Positions 7,284-15,737 of a stretch of 33,950 nt of DNA are shown here, piece by piece. Source of the DNA: Desulfuromonadales bacterium. GTDB taxonomy: Bacteria; Desulfobacterota; Desulfuromonadia; Desulfuromonadales; BM103. Within the stretch, counting starts at the first letter, position 1. Every line of letters starts with the position of its first letter. Made by a program: the position numbers and the translations under genes. Below the pieces are notes generated by a model. The model saw only the letters and a list, made by a program, of their open reading frames with translations, was not told the origin of the DNA and ran no database searches. The stretch spans positions 1-33,950 of the forward strand of contig JAQYVY010000038.1 of assembly GCA_030145195.1 (NCBI GenBank), read 5' to 3'.

Positions 7284-8198
7284 ATGGCGAGTTCATCAAA
7301 GAAGGTCATTTATGCGGCATTAATCGGCAACGCTTTGGTGGCCATCACCAAGTTTATTGCCGCGACTCTCACGGGTAGTTCCGCGATGCTCTCTGAGGGG
7401 ATTCATTCGGTGGTCGATACCGGCAACCAGGTACTCCTGTTGCTCGGTTTGCACCGGGCCAAAAAGCCTGCGAGTGACCGTTTTCCCTTTGGACATGGCA
7501 AGGAAGTCTACTTCTGGAGTTTTGTCGTTGCCATATTGATCTTCGCGGTTGGTGCCGGAGTCTCGCTGTATGAGGGGATTTCTCATTTACGCCACCCGAC
7601 TCCGATTGAAAGCCCATATATAAACTACATTGTGCTAACCCTGGCGATTCTCTTTGAGGGGGCCGCTTTCTATTTCGCTTTGACCGAGTTTACACGGGCC
7701 AAAGGCAAGTGGGGTTATCTCGAGGCCATTCGTAAAGGCAAAGATCCGACAACTTTTGTCGTTCTGTTTGAAGATTCGGCAGCGCTGATTGGTTTGGTGG
7801 TTGCTTTTCTGGGGGTCTTCCTGACCCAGGTGACAGGCAACTTGGCCTTTGACGGGATTGCGTCGATTATTATCGGGCTGATCCTTGGTGGCACCGCGAT
7901 CTGGCTGGCTTATGAAACCAAGGGGCTGCTGATCGGCGAGAGCGCCAATGTGATGGTGGTTGAGGAGATTCGCCGAATTGTTGGTGCCTACCCGCAGGTT
8001 GAGCATGTTAATGAGGTTTTGACCATGCACATGGGACCGCAATATATCCTGGTGAATTTGAGCGTCGACTTTGCTGACCAGGTCTCTGCTTCAGAGATGG
8101 AAGTCGCCATCGCCGGTCTGGATCAAAAGATCAAGACCGGCTTCCCCAACGTGAAGCGGGTTTTTATCGAAGCTGAGGCGAGAAGGATTAGCGTCTAA
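7284..8198 (+). CDS. Cation diffusion facilitator (CDF) family transporter
   Basis: 304 residues with about six membrane segments in the first 205 residues and a soluble C-terminal domain (about 210-304, SANVMVVEEIRRIVGAYPQV onwards). The motif LSEGIHSVVDTGNQ carries the His41 and Asp45 pair of the transport site in segment 2, and FPFGHGKEVYFWS after it is typical of the YdfM/Czc-like subgroup. The second half of the site is likely in LFEDSAAL of segment 5. CDF proteins export divalent metal ions (zinc, iron, manganese or cobalt) across the inner membrane in exchange for protons. The metal cannot be named with confidence; an Asp-His arrangement of this type occurs in both zinc and other transporters. 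Its 3' end overlaps the convergent GspE-like gene by 4 bases. Confidence 0.93.
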   Translation: MASSSKKVIYAALIGNALVAITKFIAATLTGSSAMLSEGIHSVVDTGNQVLLLLGLHRAKKPASDRFPFGHGKEVYFWSFVVAILIFAVGAGVSLYEGISHLRHPTPIESPYINYIVLTLAILFEGAAFYFALTEFTRAKGKWGYLEAIRKGKDPTTFVVLFEDSAALIGLVVAFLGVFLTQVTGNLAFDGIASIIIGLILGGTAIWLAYETKGLLIGESANVMVVEEIRRIVGAYPQVEHVNEVLTMHMGPQYILVNLSVDFADQVSASEMEVAIAGLDQKIKTGFPNVKRVFIEAEARRISV

Positions 8199-10024
8199 CC
8201 GGTTACGGTCACAACCTCGGCGAAGGTGGTCTGCCCTTCGAGCAGCTTGCGAATCGCGACCTCGCGTAATGGGACCATGCCATCGGCTTTGGCTGCGGCA
8301 TAGACTTCGGCCATATCCGTCTTGTCGGTGATGGTTGCCTTCAATTTATCCGTGAATTCAAGAACCTCAAAAATGCCGGTTCGGCCCTTGTAACCGGTTC
8401 CGCGACACTCGTCGCAACCTTTCCCTTCCCAAACCGGGTATTCTTTTTCCTCCAGTTTCAAGTACTCAATTTCGTCACTGGTCAAGGCGCGTTCAAACTT
8501 GCATTCTGTGCAGATTTTTCGAAGCAGTCGTTGCGCAACGATGCCGACCACGGTCGAGGTGATCAAGAAGGCCGGAATCCCGATGTCGAGGAGTCGGGTG
8601 ATCGAAGTCGGCGCATCGTTGGTGTGCAGGGTGGAGAGCACCAGGTGACCAGTGAGGGCGGCCTGTACGGCGTTTTCGGCAGTCTCCTGGTCGCGAATTT
8701 CACCGATCATGATGATGTCCGGGTCCTGGCGAAGAATGTTCCGTAAGATCGTTGCAAAGGTGACATCAATGGCGGTTTGTACGCCGACCTGGTTAAACTC
8801 TTCCATCACCATCTCGATCGGATCTTCTACGGTCAGGATGTTTACTTCTGGTGTTGAAAGGGTTTTTAACGATGAATAAAGTGTTGTCGTTTTGCCACTG
8901 CCCGTCGGTCCGGTGACCAGGATGATGCCGTTGGGTTTGTTGATGAACGAGGAGTAGAGCTTGAATTCTCGCTCATCAAAGCCGATCTTTTCCAACTTCT
9001 GCATCAGGATTTCCGGGTCAAAAATACGAATGACGATTTTTTCACCGAAGGCAACGGGCAAAGAGGAGACCCGTAGTTCAATGTCTTTGCCCAGATGCTG
9101 GGTCTTGATCCGTCCGTCCTGAGGACGACGTTTCTCGGCGACGTCGAGTCGGGCGAGTAGCTTTAGGCGGGAGATGATGGCCGGATGCAGGTTCATCGGC
9201 ACGGTGTGAATGCCGTGCAGGATCCCATCGACCCGGAGTCGGATCATCGACTTCTCGCGCTTTGGCTCAATATGAATATCGCTGGCCCTCTGATCGAAGG
9301 CATACTTAAGAAGAAACTCCACCGCCGAAATAATATGTTGATCGCTACTCTCAATCTCATGGCGACCGCGCATTCTGAACAGCTGCTCCAGGTTGGAGAG
9401 CTCGGAGCTGAGTCCCATTTCCCCTTGAGCCGCCTTTACCGAGGCTTGGAAACCGAAAAACTCCTCCAGAATTTTCATGACATCGGTGCGTGAGGCCAGA
9501 ATTGTCTTGACCTGGATGCCGAGGGCCTGTTGCAGGTCTTCGATTGGTCTTTTGTTGAACGGGTCAGCCAGCGCAACGGTGACGATGCCATCCTTGAGGC
9601 CAATCGGTACGACCAGGTTTTTAAGGGCAAAGGCCCGGGGGATCTGGTCAGTCACCGTGTCGAGCTCAAGCTTGAGCGGGTCGATCTTGATGTACTCCAT
9701 GCCCGCGGCCTTGGCGATCATCTCGGTAATGAGGTCTTCCGATAACTTCTTGTTGCTGGCCGGGATTTCCAGGTTGAAAGAGCCGATTACCTGGGCCGGA
9801 GAGGCCACTTCGGCCAGATACCCGTCTTTCTGCGCATATCCCGGTAGGAGGTGAGCGTTCAGGCGTTCTGCCTGGACTTTGCCATGCTTTATGATGATAT
9901 CGAACTGCTCATCACTAATCGTCTCCATCTTGCGCAACAGCTTGGCAATGTCCTTGATAGTCAGGCTCTGTTTGGAGGGTTTTTTGTTGGATATTTGATT
10001 ATGCTTTTTGTGTGAATGTGACAT
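8195..10024 (-). CDS. GspE/PulE/PilB-type assembly ATPase, orphan
   Basis: 609 residues, start preceded by GGAAGG. The first 60 residues are basic and helical. An N-terminal T2SSE/MshEN-like region spans about 75-200 (LSEDLITEMIAKAAGMEYIK). The ATPase follows: Walker A GPTGSGKTTT (372-381), Asp box TVEDPIE (398-404), Walker B DIIMIGEIRD (436-445), the His box TGHLVLSTLHTND, and a zinc site of Cys505, Cys508, Cys537 and Cys540 (CTEC, CDEC). It should power assembly of a type II secretion pseudopilus or type IV pilus at the inner membrane. No gsp or pil genes are beside it, so it either serves a system elsewhere or another filament. MshEN domains bind c-di-GMP in some homologues, but I cannot confirm the binding motif. 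Confidence 0.93.
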   Translation of the reverse strand: MSHSHKKHNQISNKKPSKQSLTIKDIAKLLRKMETISDEQFDIIIKHGKVQAERLNAHLLPGYAQKDGYLAEVASPAQVIGSFNLEIPASNKKLSEDLITEMIAKAAGMEYIKIDPLKLELDTVTDQIPRAFALKNLVVPIGLKDGIVTVALADPFNKRPIEDLQQALGIQVKTILASRTDVMKILEEFFGFQASVKAAQGEMGLSSELSNLEQLFRMRGRHEIESSDQHIISAVEFLLKYAFDQRASDIHIEPKREKSMIRLRVDGILHGIHTVPMNLHPAIISRLKLLARLDVAEKRRPQDGRIKTQHLGKDIELRVSSLPVAFGEKIVIRIFDPEILMQKLEKIGFDEREFKLYSSFINKPNGIILVTGPTGSGKTTTLYSSLKTLSTPEVNILTVEDPIEMVMEEFNQVGVQTAIDVTFATILRNILRQDPDIIMIGEIRDQETAENAVQAALTGHLVLSTLHTNDAPTSITRLLDIGIPAFLITSTVVGIVAQRLLRKICTECKFERALTSDEIEYLKLEEKEYPVWEGKGCDECRGTGYKGRTGIFEVLEFTDKLKATITDKTDMAEVYAAAKADGMVPLREVAIRKLLEGQTTFAEVVTVTG

Positions 10025-10236
10025 TTTGGCCTTCCGGGACGTTTAGATATTGATTGTGGCGTTAATCGCTGGGACAGCCTTTCCCTCATGAATAGACAGT
10101 TTTAACGAAAGTTACACTTTATCATAGACCACCGTTTGGATTATATATCTCTTCAGGCTTTTATTTTAGTCTGATATGTGTGAAATTACATCAAGTTTGT
10201 ATCTTTAGAAGTCGGAACATCCCGAAGGGTAAATAC

Positions 10237-10713
10237 ATGTCTGCTGTTGATGAACTGGTTGCAAAATATCAGGAACTTCTCGGCCAGGAAATTCATGTCG
10301 GGCCATGGTTGGAGATTGATCAGCAAAGGATTGACGCTTTTGCCAAGGTGACCGGTGATGAGCAGTGGGTTCATATTGATGCACAACGGGCGGCGCAGGA
10401 ATCACCCTATGGCACCACTATCGCGCATGGATTTCTGACTCTTTCGTTGTTGCCGTATCTGACTCAGAGTAACCACCCGGATTTTTTCTCAGACAATTAT
10501 CCTGGAATGCGCTTGCGGGTTAATTATGGCCTCAATAAGGTTCGTTTCCCGGCGCCGGTTCTCTGTGGCGCGAAAATTCGTGCCCGAACTACGGTGAAAT
10601 CCGTAGAAGCCGTTCGCAATGGTGTCCAAATCATTTATGCTTTGACCGTAGAGATAGAAGGCGTAGGGAAACCGGCTTGTGTTGTCGAGCAGGTTCTTCA
10701 GCTTTATTTGTAA
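10237..10713 (+). CDS. MaoC-like (R)-specific enoyl-CoA hydratase
   Basis: 158 residues from the ATG at 10237 (GAAGGG upstream); an in-frame ATG at 10180 would add 19 residues with no family resemblance. Hot-dog fold signature: TGDEQWVHID with the catalytic pair Asp41 and His46, followed by YGTTIAHGFLTLSLLPYL. Later LRVNYGLNKVRFPAPVLCGA matches the family strand order. The likely reaction is hydration of trans-2-enoyl-CoA to (R)-3-hydroxyacyl-CoA in the cytoplasm, feeding fatty acid breakdown or polyester-type metabolism. No neighbouring beta-oxidation genes are seen, so its pathway is open. It is followed at 54 bases by the isochorismatase-like gene. Confidence 0.92.
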   Translation: MSAVDELVAKYQELLGQEIHVGPWLEIDQQRIDAFAKVTGDEQWVHIDAQRAAQESPYGTTIAHGFLTLSLLPYLTQSNHPDFFSDNYPGMRLRVNYGLNKVRFPAPVLCGAKIRARTTVKSVEAVRNGVQIIYALTVEIEGVGKPACVVEQVLQLYL

Positions 10714-10767
10714 CCATAGGATATGACGTGTTGTCGTGTGCTGTTTCCAATGTCAGGGAGTTTTGTG

Positions 10768-11343
10768 ATGCCGAATGATCTAGGTAAGTTTTCGTTGTCA
10801 GCCGATAAGGCTGTGCTGGTGGTTATTGACATTCAGGAACGACTGGTTCCAGCCATGCCGCAGGATGTTTATCTGCGGATGCGTGCGAGTGTCGATATGT
10901 TGGTCAAGGGTGCTAACCTTTTGGGTGTGCCGGTCGTGACGACGGAACAATACCCTCAAGGCATTGGTCACACGGTTTCTGAGCTTGCTCACGCCTGTGA
11001 GGGCACGGTCATAGAAAAGGTCAGTTTCGGTTGCTGTGGAGAACCTGCGTTCCTTGATGCTTTAAAAAAACTGGGCCGCAGCCAAGTGGTTGTCACCGGC
11101 ATGGAGGCTCACGTCTGCGTCTACCAGACGGTGCTCGGTTTGCTCGGTGATGGTTATAATATTCATCTGGTTCGCGATGCGATCTGTTCGCGTAATAAAA
11201 TGGATTATCTGACTGGGGTAGAAAACTCCTCGCGAGCCGGAGCAGTCATTGCCACCGCCGAAATGGTTTTGTTCCAAATGCTTAAAGAATCGACCCACGA
11301 GCAGTTCCGTGCGGTCTCAAAGCTGGTTAAAGCAAGAGGCTAA
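10768..11343 (+). CDS. Isochorismatase-like cysteine hydrolase
   Basis: 191 residues from the ATG at 10768, chosen for AGGGAG 7 bases upstream; an ATG at 10723 in frame lacks a site. The catalytic triad is visible: Asp21 in VVIDIQERL, Lys84 in EKVSFGCC, and Cys117 in GMEAHVCVYQT. The TTEQYPQGIGHT stretch matches the YcaC/nicotinamidase-like branch. Members hydrolyse amides or vinyl ethers (isochorismate, nicotinamide, carbamoylsarcosine); the substrate cannot be named. It ends 4 bases before the next gene, so the two form an operon. Confidence 0.92.
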   Translation: MPNDLGKFSLSADKAVLVVIDIQERLVPAMPQDVYLRMRASVDMLVKGANLLGVPVVTTEQYPQGIGHTVSELAHACEGTVIEKVSFGCCGEPAFLDALKKLGRSQVVVTGMEAHVCVYQTVLGLLGDGYNIHLVRDAICSRNKMDYLTGVENSSRAGAVIATAEMVLFQMLKESTHEQFRAVSKLVKARG

Positions 11344-11347
11344 GTCT

Positions 11348-12445
11348 ATGGCACGTAAAGTTTTTGTCGCGGCTACTGGCCAGAACAGTGGTAAGACGAC
11401 AACCAGCCTTTCGCTGATGTACATGGCGCGCAAAAAGTATAAGAAGGTTGGTTTCATCAAGCCCCTCGGGCCTAAGCCTGCGGTCGCTGAAAATGGTATG
11501 GTCGCCGACAAGGATGCGGCGTTGATGGCCGAAGTGTTCGGTCTTGAAGACGATTTGCACCTGATGTCGCCGGTTGTGCTGTTGCCCGGTGACACCCAGA
11601 GAGTGCTGGATGGCAAGATTTCGGGGGCGGATCTTCAAAAAAAGATGGTCGATGCCATTACTGAACTGGACCGCAAAAACGATTTCTTGATCATTGAGGG
11701 GGCCGGGCATACCGGCGTCGGTTCGATCATTGGTCTTTCCAATGCGCGGGTGGCTAAGTTGGCAGATGCTCCTGTGGTCATGGTAACCGGGGGTGGCGTT
11801 GGCAACGTGGTTGATGAGGTTTTCATGAACCTGGCGTTGTTTGAGAAGGCGGGGGCGGATGTGCGCGCCATCCTGACCAACAAAATTATGCCGGATAAGC
11901 GTGAAAAGATTCTACGCTACCTGACGCTGGCCTTTCAGCACGAACCATTCAAGGTCCTGGGCGGTTTCAACTATCAGCCGATTCTGGCCAACCCGACCTT
12001 ACTCCGTATCAGTCAGACCCTTGACCTCGAACTGATGGGCAACCCGGACACTGATAATCAGATTGTTCATCACGTGCAGATTGGTGCTGCCGCAACTCAG
12101 CGCGTGACTGAACTGCTCAAGGAATCATCGCTGGTGATCGTCACCAGCAGTCGCGATGAATTACTCGTCACGCTGGCTAATATCTATCAGATTCCAGAAT
12201 ATCGGCCGCTGTTGACAGGGTTGGTGATCCCAGGCATTGCTGCTATCAGCGCCATTACTCAAAAGATTCTTGATCGTAGCGGGATCCCTTATATGCGTAC
12301 CAACCGTACGACTGCTGATGTCTTTAATACCATCAATGACGATGTCTCCAAACTGAATGCCCGAGACACCCAGAAAATTGACTTGGTTATGGAACTGGCC
12401 GACAAACGGTTCGATTTCGAAGCCATTGATACACTGCTTTCCTGA
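11348..12445 (+). CDS. BioD-like P-loop protein with DRTGG-type domain
   Basis: 365 residues from the ATG at 11348; AAGAGG inside the end of the preceding gene supplies the ribosome site. The N-terminus has RKVFVAATGQNSGKTTTSLS, a dethiobiotin synthetase-type P loop (GQNSGKTT, 11-18), then LIIEGAGHTGVGSIIGLSNA and APVVMVTGGGVGNVVDEV, the nucleotide-pocket loops of the BioD/CobQ fold. The C-terminal third (about 235-330) resembles the DRTGG domain found between BioD-like and phosphotransacetylase domains in long Pta enzymes. Here the phosphotransacetylase domain is absent, so this is a stand-alone version of the Pta N-terminal regulatory half. Role unknown, possibly metabolite sensing. Confidence 0.8.
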   Translation: MARKVFVAATGQNSGKTTTSLSLMYMARKKYKKVGFIKPLGPKPAVAENGMVADKDAALMAEVFGLEDDLHLMSPVVLLPGDTQRVLDGKISGADLQKKMVDAITELDRKNDFLIIEGAGHTGVGSIIGLSNARVAKLADAPVVMVTGGGVGNVVDEVFMNLALFEKAGADVRAILTNKIMPDKREKILRYLTLAFQHEPFKVLGGFNYQPILANPTLLRISQTLDLELMGNPDTDNQIVHHVQIGAAATQRVTELLKESSLVIVTSSRDELLVTLANIYQIPEYRPLLTGLVIPGIAAISAITQKILDRSGIPYMRTNRTTADVFNTINDDVSKLNARDTQKIDLVMELADKRFDFEAIDTLLS

Positions 12446-12559
12446 ATGAGCTTCGGAGTGTAAACTGTGGTTTTCAAAAATAGTGATACTACAATAATGA
12501 ATTCCAGTTTTGTCGCAGATATTGCTCGTTTTGAATTGTCTGAATTTTAGGGAGAACTT

Positions 12560-13513
12560 ATGCAGATAGCACTGATCGGAATTGGCAAGATAGCAAACTA
12601 CCAGATGCAGGCGATTACCCACACCGAAGGGATCAAGCTGGTTGATGCGCATGACCTAGATTCCAACAAGGCCGAGGAGTTGCCAGGTAGCGTACAGTTC
12701 CACAATAACCTGGATAAGATGCTCAAAAAGTCGAATGCCGATGCTTTCCTGGTTTCGACTCCGACTTCGACGCATTTTGAGATTGCCATGCAAGTGATTG
12801 AATCGGACCGCATCGCGATTGTCGAAAAGCCACTCTGTACCAGCCAGTCGGAAATGGATGCCCTGTTGACGGCGGCCCGAACGCGCAAACTTCCACTTTA
12901 TACAGCGTTTCACCCGGCCTATGGTCGCGAGGTGGATTGGTGGCGCGAGCAGATCGATGCGCAGAACTTCGAGTTGGGAGCACTTTTAGGCTTTGAATCG
13001 TGTTTCGCTGACCCTTATTACATTGACGGCAAGTTGACCCTGGGAGCTGTCGGCAAGGCCGGAGCCTGGACCGACAGTGGTGCCAGTGGGTTGAGTGCGC
13101 TGGCTCGGCTGGTTGATCCCGAAAGCATGAGCCTTGTGGATGGTCGGATGACGGTTATTCCATCACTGAACTGCGCCCAGGTTCAGGGCTTGGGTATCTA
13201 CCGCTTCGTTGAGAATAATCGTATGGTTTACGGAATGGTCGACACCAACTGGACTCTTGGTAAAAACTATAAGACGACCCGCCTCCGTTACGAGAACGGT
13301 ATTGTCGAGCTCGATCATGCCAAAGAAGCTGCACATCTGGTGCTGGAAGGGCAGGAGGCACTGATTTTTAACCTTGCAACGGACAAGCCGCGTTTGGTGA
13401 ATCATTATTGCGGAGTTTTCGCAGATTTGACGGCGATGTATGCTAAAGGGGAAGATAATACAAGGCTTTCCGAGGCGTTGCATCATCTGCTTTTCGATGC
13501 GTTGAATTGTTAG
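12560..13513 (+). CDS. Gfo/Idh/MocA family oxidoreductase
   Basis: 317 residues, ATG preceded by AGGGAGA. The N-terminal Rossmann fold shows IALIGIGKIA (dinucleotide loop 7-12) and FLVSTPTSTHFEIAMQVI, and IVEKPLC with the conserved Glu89-Lys90-Pro91, where the Lys is usually catalytic. The C-terminal half (about 120-317) is the substrate domain (GALLGFESCFADPYYIDGKL). Enzymes of this family oxidise or reduce sugars, inositols or related compounds with NAD(P). The substrate is not evident. It lies 114 bases after the BioD-like gene and is followed by two strong hairpins, so it ends the run that started at maoC. Confidence 0.92.
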   Translation: MQIALIGIGKIANYQMQAITHTEGIKLVDAHDLDSNKAEELPGSVQFHNNLDKMLKKSNADAFLVSTPTSTHFEIAMQVIESDRIAIVEKPLCTSQSEMDALLTAARTRKLPLYTAFHPAYGREVDWWREQIDAQNFELGALLGFESCFADPYYIDGKLTLGAVGKAGAWTDSGASGLSALARLVDPESMSLVDGRMTVIPSLNCAQVQGLGIYRFVENNRMVYGMVDTNWTLGKNYKTTRLRYENGIVELDHAKEAAHLVLEGQEALIFNLATDKPRLVNHYCGVFADLTAMYAKGEDNTRLSEALHHLLFDALNC

Positions 13514-13581
13514 GGGGTGTGCGGGGTGAAAAGGTGCTGAGTGTCCCCGTTGCCATCAACTCTGATTTAATAATTTGAAGC

Positions 13582-13597
13582 GTGCGGTTCGCCGCAC
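13582..13597 (+). other. Hairpin with UUCG tetraloop
   Basis: GTGCGG and CCGCAC enclose TTCG, a very stable RNA tetraloop stem. It lies between the oxidoreductase stop and the terminator and may protect the transcript 3' end. Confidence 0.6.
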
Positions 13598-13603
13598 AAG
13601 TGT

Positions 13604-13637
13604 AAGGCCCGCCTCTTTTTGCGCGGGCCTTGCTTTT
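13604..13637 (+). terminator. Rho-independent terminator after the oxidoreductase gene
   Basis: AAGGCCCGC pairs with GCGGGCCTT around a T-rich loop and is followed by GCTTTT. The rest of the 443-base gap up to 13956 shows no gene; the promoter of the next gene should lie within it but none stands out. Confidence 0.85.
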
Positions 13638-13956
13638 ACCTATCATCTTACCCTAATCACGGGCTATTCCGGTGATCCGAAACCACCGGTTCGTTGAAAA
13701 ACCATCTGATTGATCGGGCGTATTATCGATAGGCAGAACCTCCTTGTCAGGGTTAGCGTTCTCAGCAGTACTGCTTAAACCCAACTATATCGGTTCTTCT
13801 TGAAAATGCACCATCTGGCTTCACTTTATCCCTCCCAAAGTCTCACCTGTTGACATCTTCACGATATGCGGTCAAATGATAATAGACGTTTGTGCCTCTT
13901 TCTTTGCTAAGTGTAGATGGCCCCAGAGCAATAATGCCATCGAAGCAGGTTGCCTT

Positions 13957-15717
13957 ATGGGTTTAAAAAAGTGCCCCATAATTAGAACTCCCAATTATCG
14001 AGAACTTTATCTACGGACCCCAATGATGATGCATTCTCTTGATCTCAATGGGCGGATTATAGCTGTTAGTGACTTCTGGCTGGAAACTCTAGGGTATTTG
14101 ACGGAAGAAGTCCTCGGCCATAAATTGACTGATTTCTTTACGGAAGAATCACGTCAGTTGGCTGAAAAAACGGTACTACCCAAATTTTTTGAAGTCGGTT
14201 CGGTCCGCGATGTTCCCTACCAAATGGTTAAAAAAGACGGCAGCCTGATTGATGTTCTGATCTCCGCCTGTTCCGAGTGTGACGAGCAAGGTGGAATAAT
14301 CTGTAGCCTGGCTGGTGTCGTCGATGTGACCGAGCTCAAGAAGGCTGAGGCCGAGGCCATGAGACTGGCTCATTACGATACTCTGACTGGTCAGCCGAAC
14401 CGTTTTCTGCTTCAGGATCGGCTGGGACATGCCTTGGAGCATGCTCATCGCGAGGGTGAAACGGTGGGGGTTTTGTTTATTGACCTCGATCACTTCAAGT
14501 GGGTTAACGATACCCTTGGTCATGCTTTTGGTGATCAACTATTGAAAATGGTCGCGGGTCGTTTGCAAAATTGTGCTCGTAAGGGGGATACGGTTGCCCG
14601 TCTTGGCGGCGATGAATTTGTTGTTGTCCTGTGTGATTCCAATTCGCAGGAGGATCCGTCGCATTTTGCAAAACGTTTTCTCGATGCGCTGGCCCAACCG
14701 ATTCATTTGGAGGGGAAGGAAATTCACAACTCCGGTAGTATTGGCATTGCCATTTATCCCATGGATGGTCGAGATGTCGATACCTTGTTGCGCAATGCCG
14801 ACATCGCCATGTACGCTGCCAAGGAATCGGGACGCAACAACTACCAGTTTTATTCATCGGAAATGAATGCCCTGTCCATCGATAAAATGAATATGGAGAG
14901 TAATCTTCGCCGTGCACTCAAGAATGAAGAGTTCTTTCTTGAATTTCAGCCGCAGCTTGATCTGTCCGGTGCTGGAATTGTTGGTTTCGAAGCGTTGATT
15001 CGCTGGCAGGACCCGGTTGCAGGGCGAATCATGCCTAAGGATTTTATCCCCCTTGCCGAAGAGAGCGGCTTGATCTGTCAGATTGGAGAATGGGTCCTCA
15101 GGACGGCCTGCAGGCAGGCACAAGACTGGCGTAAATCCGGACAACCACCTGTGCGAATCGCCGTCAATGTGTCAGGCAAACAGTTTCGGCAACACGATTT
15201 CATGGATATGCTCGAGGAGGTTCTCAATGATACCGGGTTTAATGCCAGCGACCTGGAGATTGAACTGACGGAGAGCGTCGTTATGGATAATATAGAAGGC
15301 AGTGTTGGGACTCTGACCGATCTCAAAATGCGCGACATCCATCTCGCCATCGACGATTTTGGCACGGGGCACTCGTCATTGACTTACCTCAAACACTTTC
15401 CGTTTGATCGTCTGAAAATTGCCCAGGAATTTGTGCGCGACATCCCTGATGATCCAGAGGATATGGCAATTGTTCAGGCTATTGTGGCGATGGCAAAGAG
15501 CTTAAAGCTGGGGGTGATTGCCGAAGGCGTCGAGAATAAAGCACAACTCGATTTTCTGCGCTCCAGACGCTGCAATGAGATGCAAGGTTTTTACTTCTCC
15601 CCGCCGTTGCCTGCAGATATCCTTGCTGAGCGCTTTGAGGATGGTTGGCTGCAACGGAGGCTCTGCCCCTTTTCTGGATGGAGAAGAGGCCCCGATGCTG
15701 TTGCGGTGTCAAACTGA
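13957..15717 (+). CDS. PAS-GGDEF-EAL cyclic di-GMP signalling protein
   Basis: 586 residues from the ATG at 13957; an in-frame ATG at 13876 would add 27 residues but has no ribosome site, while AGCAGG precedes 13957. Domain order: PAS (about 18-128), GGDEF (about 135-295), EAL (about 315-560). The GGDEF motif is intact (217-221) and preceded by the product-inhibition site RKGD at the canonical spacing (RxxD, five residues, GGDEF). The EAL domain has Glu in GFEALIRW (345), Asn404, Glu436, Asp466-Asp467, Lys487, Glu523 and Gln543, so all metal and catalytic positions are present; only the Asp after KI in KIDxxF is Ala (KIAQEF). It can in principle both make and break c-di-GMP. No membrane segments. 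It stands alone, convergent with the rhodanese gene 20 bases away. Confidence 0.94.
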   Translation: MGLKKCPIIRTPNYRELYLRTPMMMHSLDLNGRIIAVSDFWLETLGYLTEEVLGHKLTDFFTEESRQLAEKTVLPKFFEVGSVRDVPYQMVKKDGSLIDVLISACSECDEQGGIICSLAGVVDVTELKKAEAEAMRLAHYDTLTGQPNRFLLQDRLGHALEHAHREGETVGVLFIDLDHFKWVNDTLGHAFGDQLLKMVAGRLQNCARKGDTVARLGGDEFVVVLCDSNSQEDPSHFAKRFLDALAQPIHLEGKEIHNSGSIGIAIYPMDGRDVDTLLRNADIAMYAAKESGRNNYQFYSSEMNALSIDKMNMESNLRRALKNEEFFLEFQPQLDLSGAGIVGFEALIRWQDPVAGRIMPKDFIPLAEESGLICQIGEWVLRTACRQAQDWRKSGQPPVRIAVNVSGKQFRQHDFMDMLEEVLNDTGFNASDLEIELTESVVMDNIEGSVGTLTDLKMRDIHLAIDDFGTGHSSLTYLKHFPFDRLKIAQEFVRDIPDDPEDMAIVQAIVAMAKSLKLGVIAEGVENKAQLDFLRSRRCNEMQGFYFSPPLPADILAERFEDGWLQRRLCPFSGWRRGPDAVAVSN

Positions 15718-15737
15718 CGCGTGAATCGGTGGAAGCT

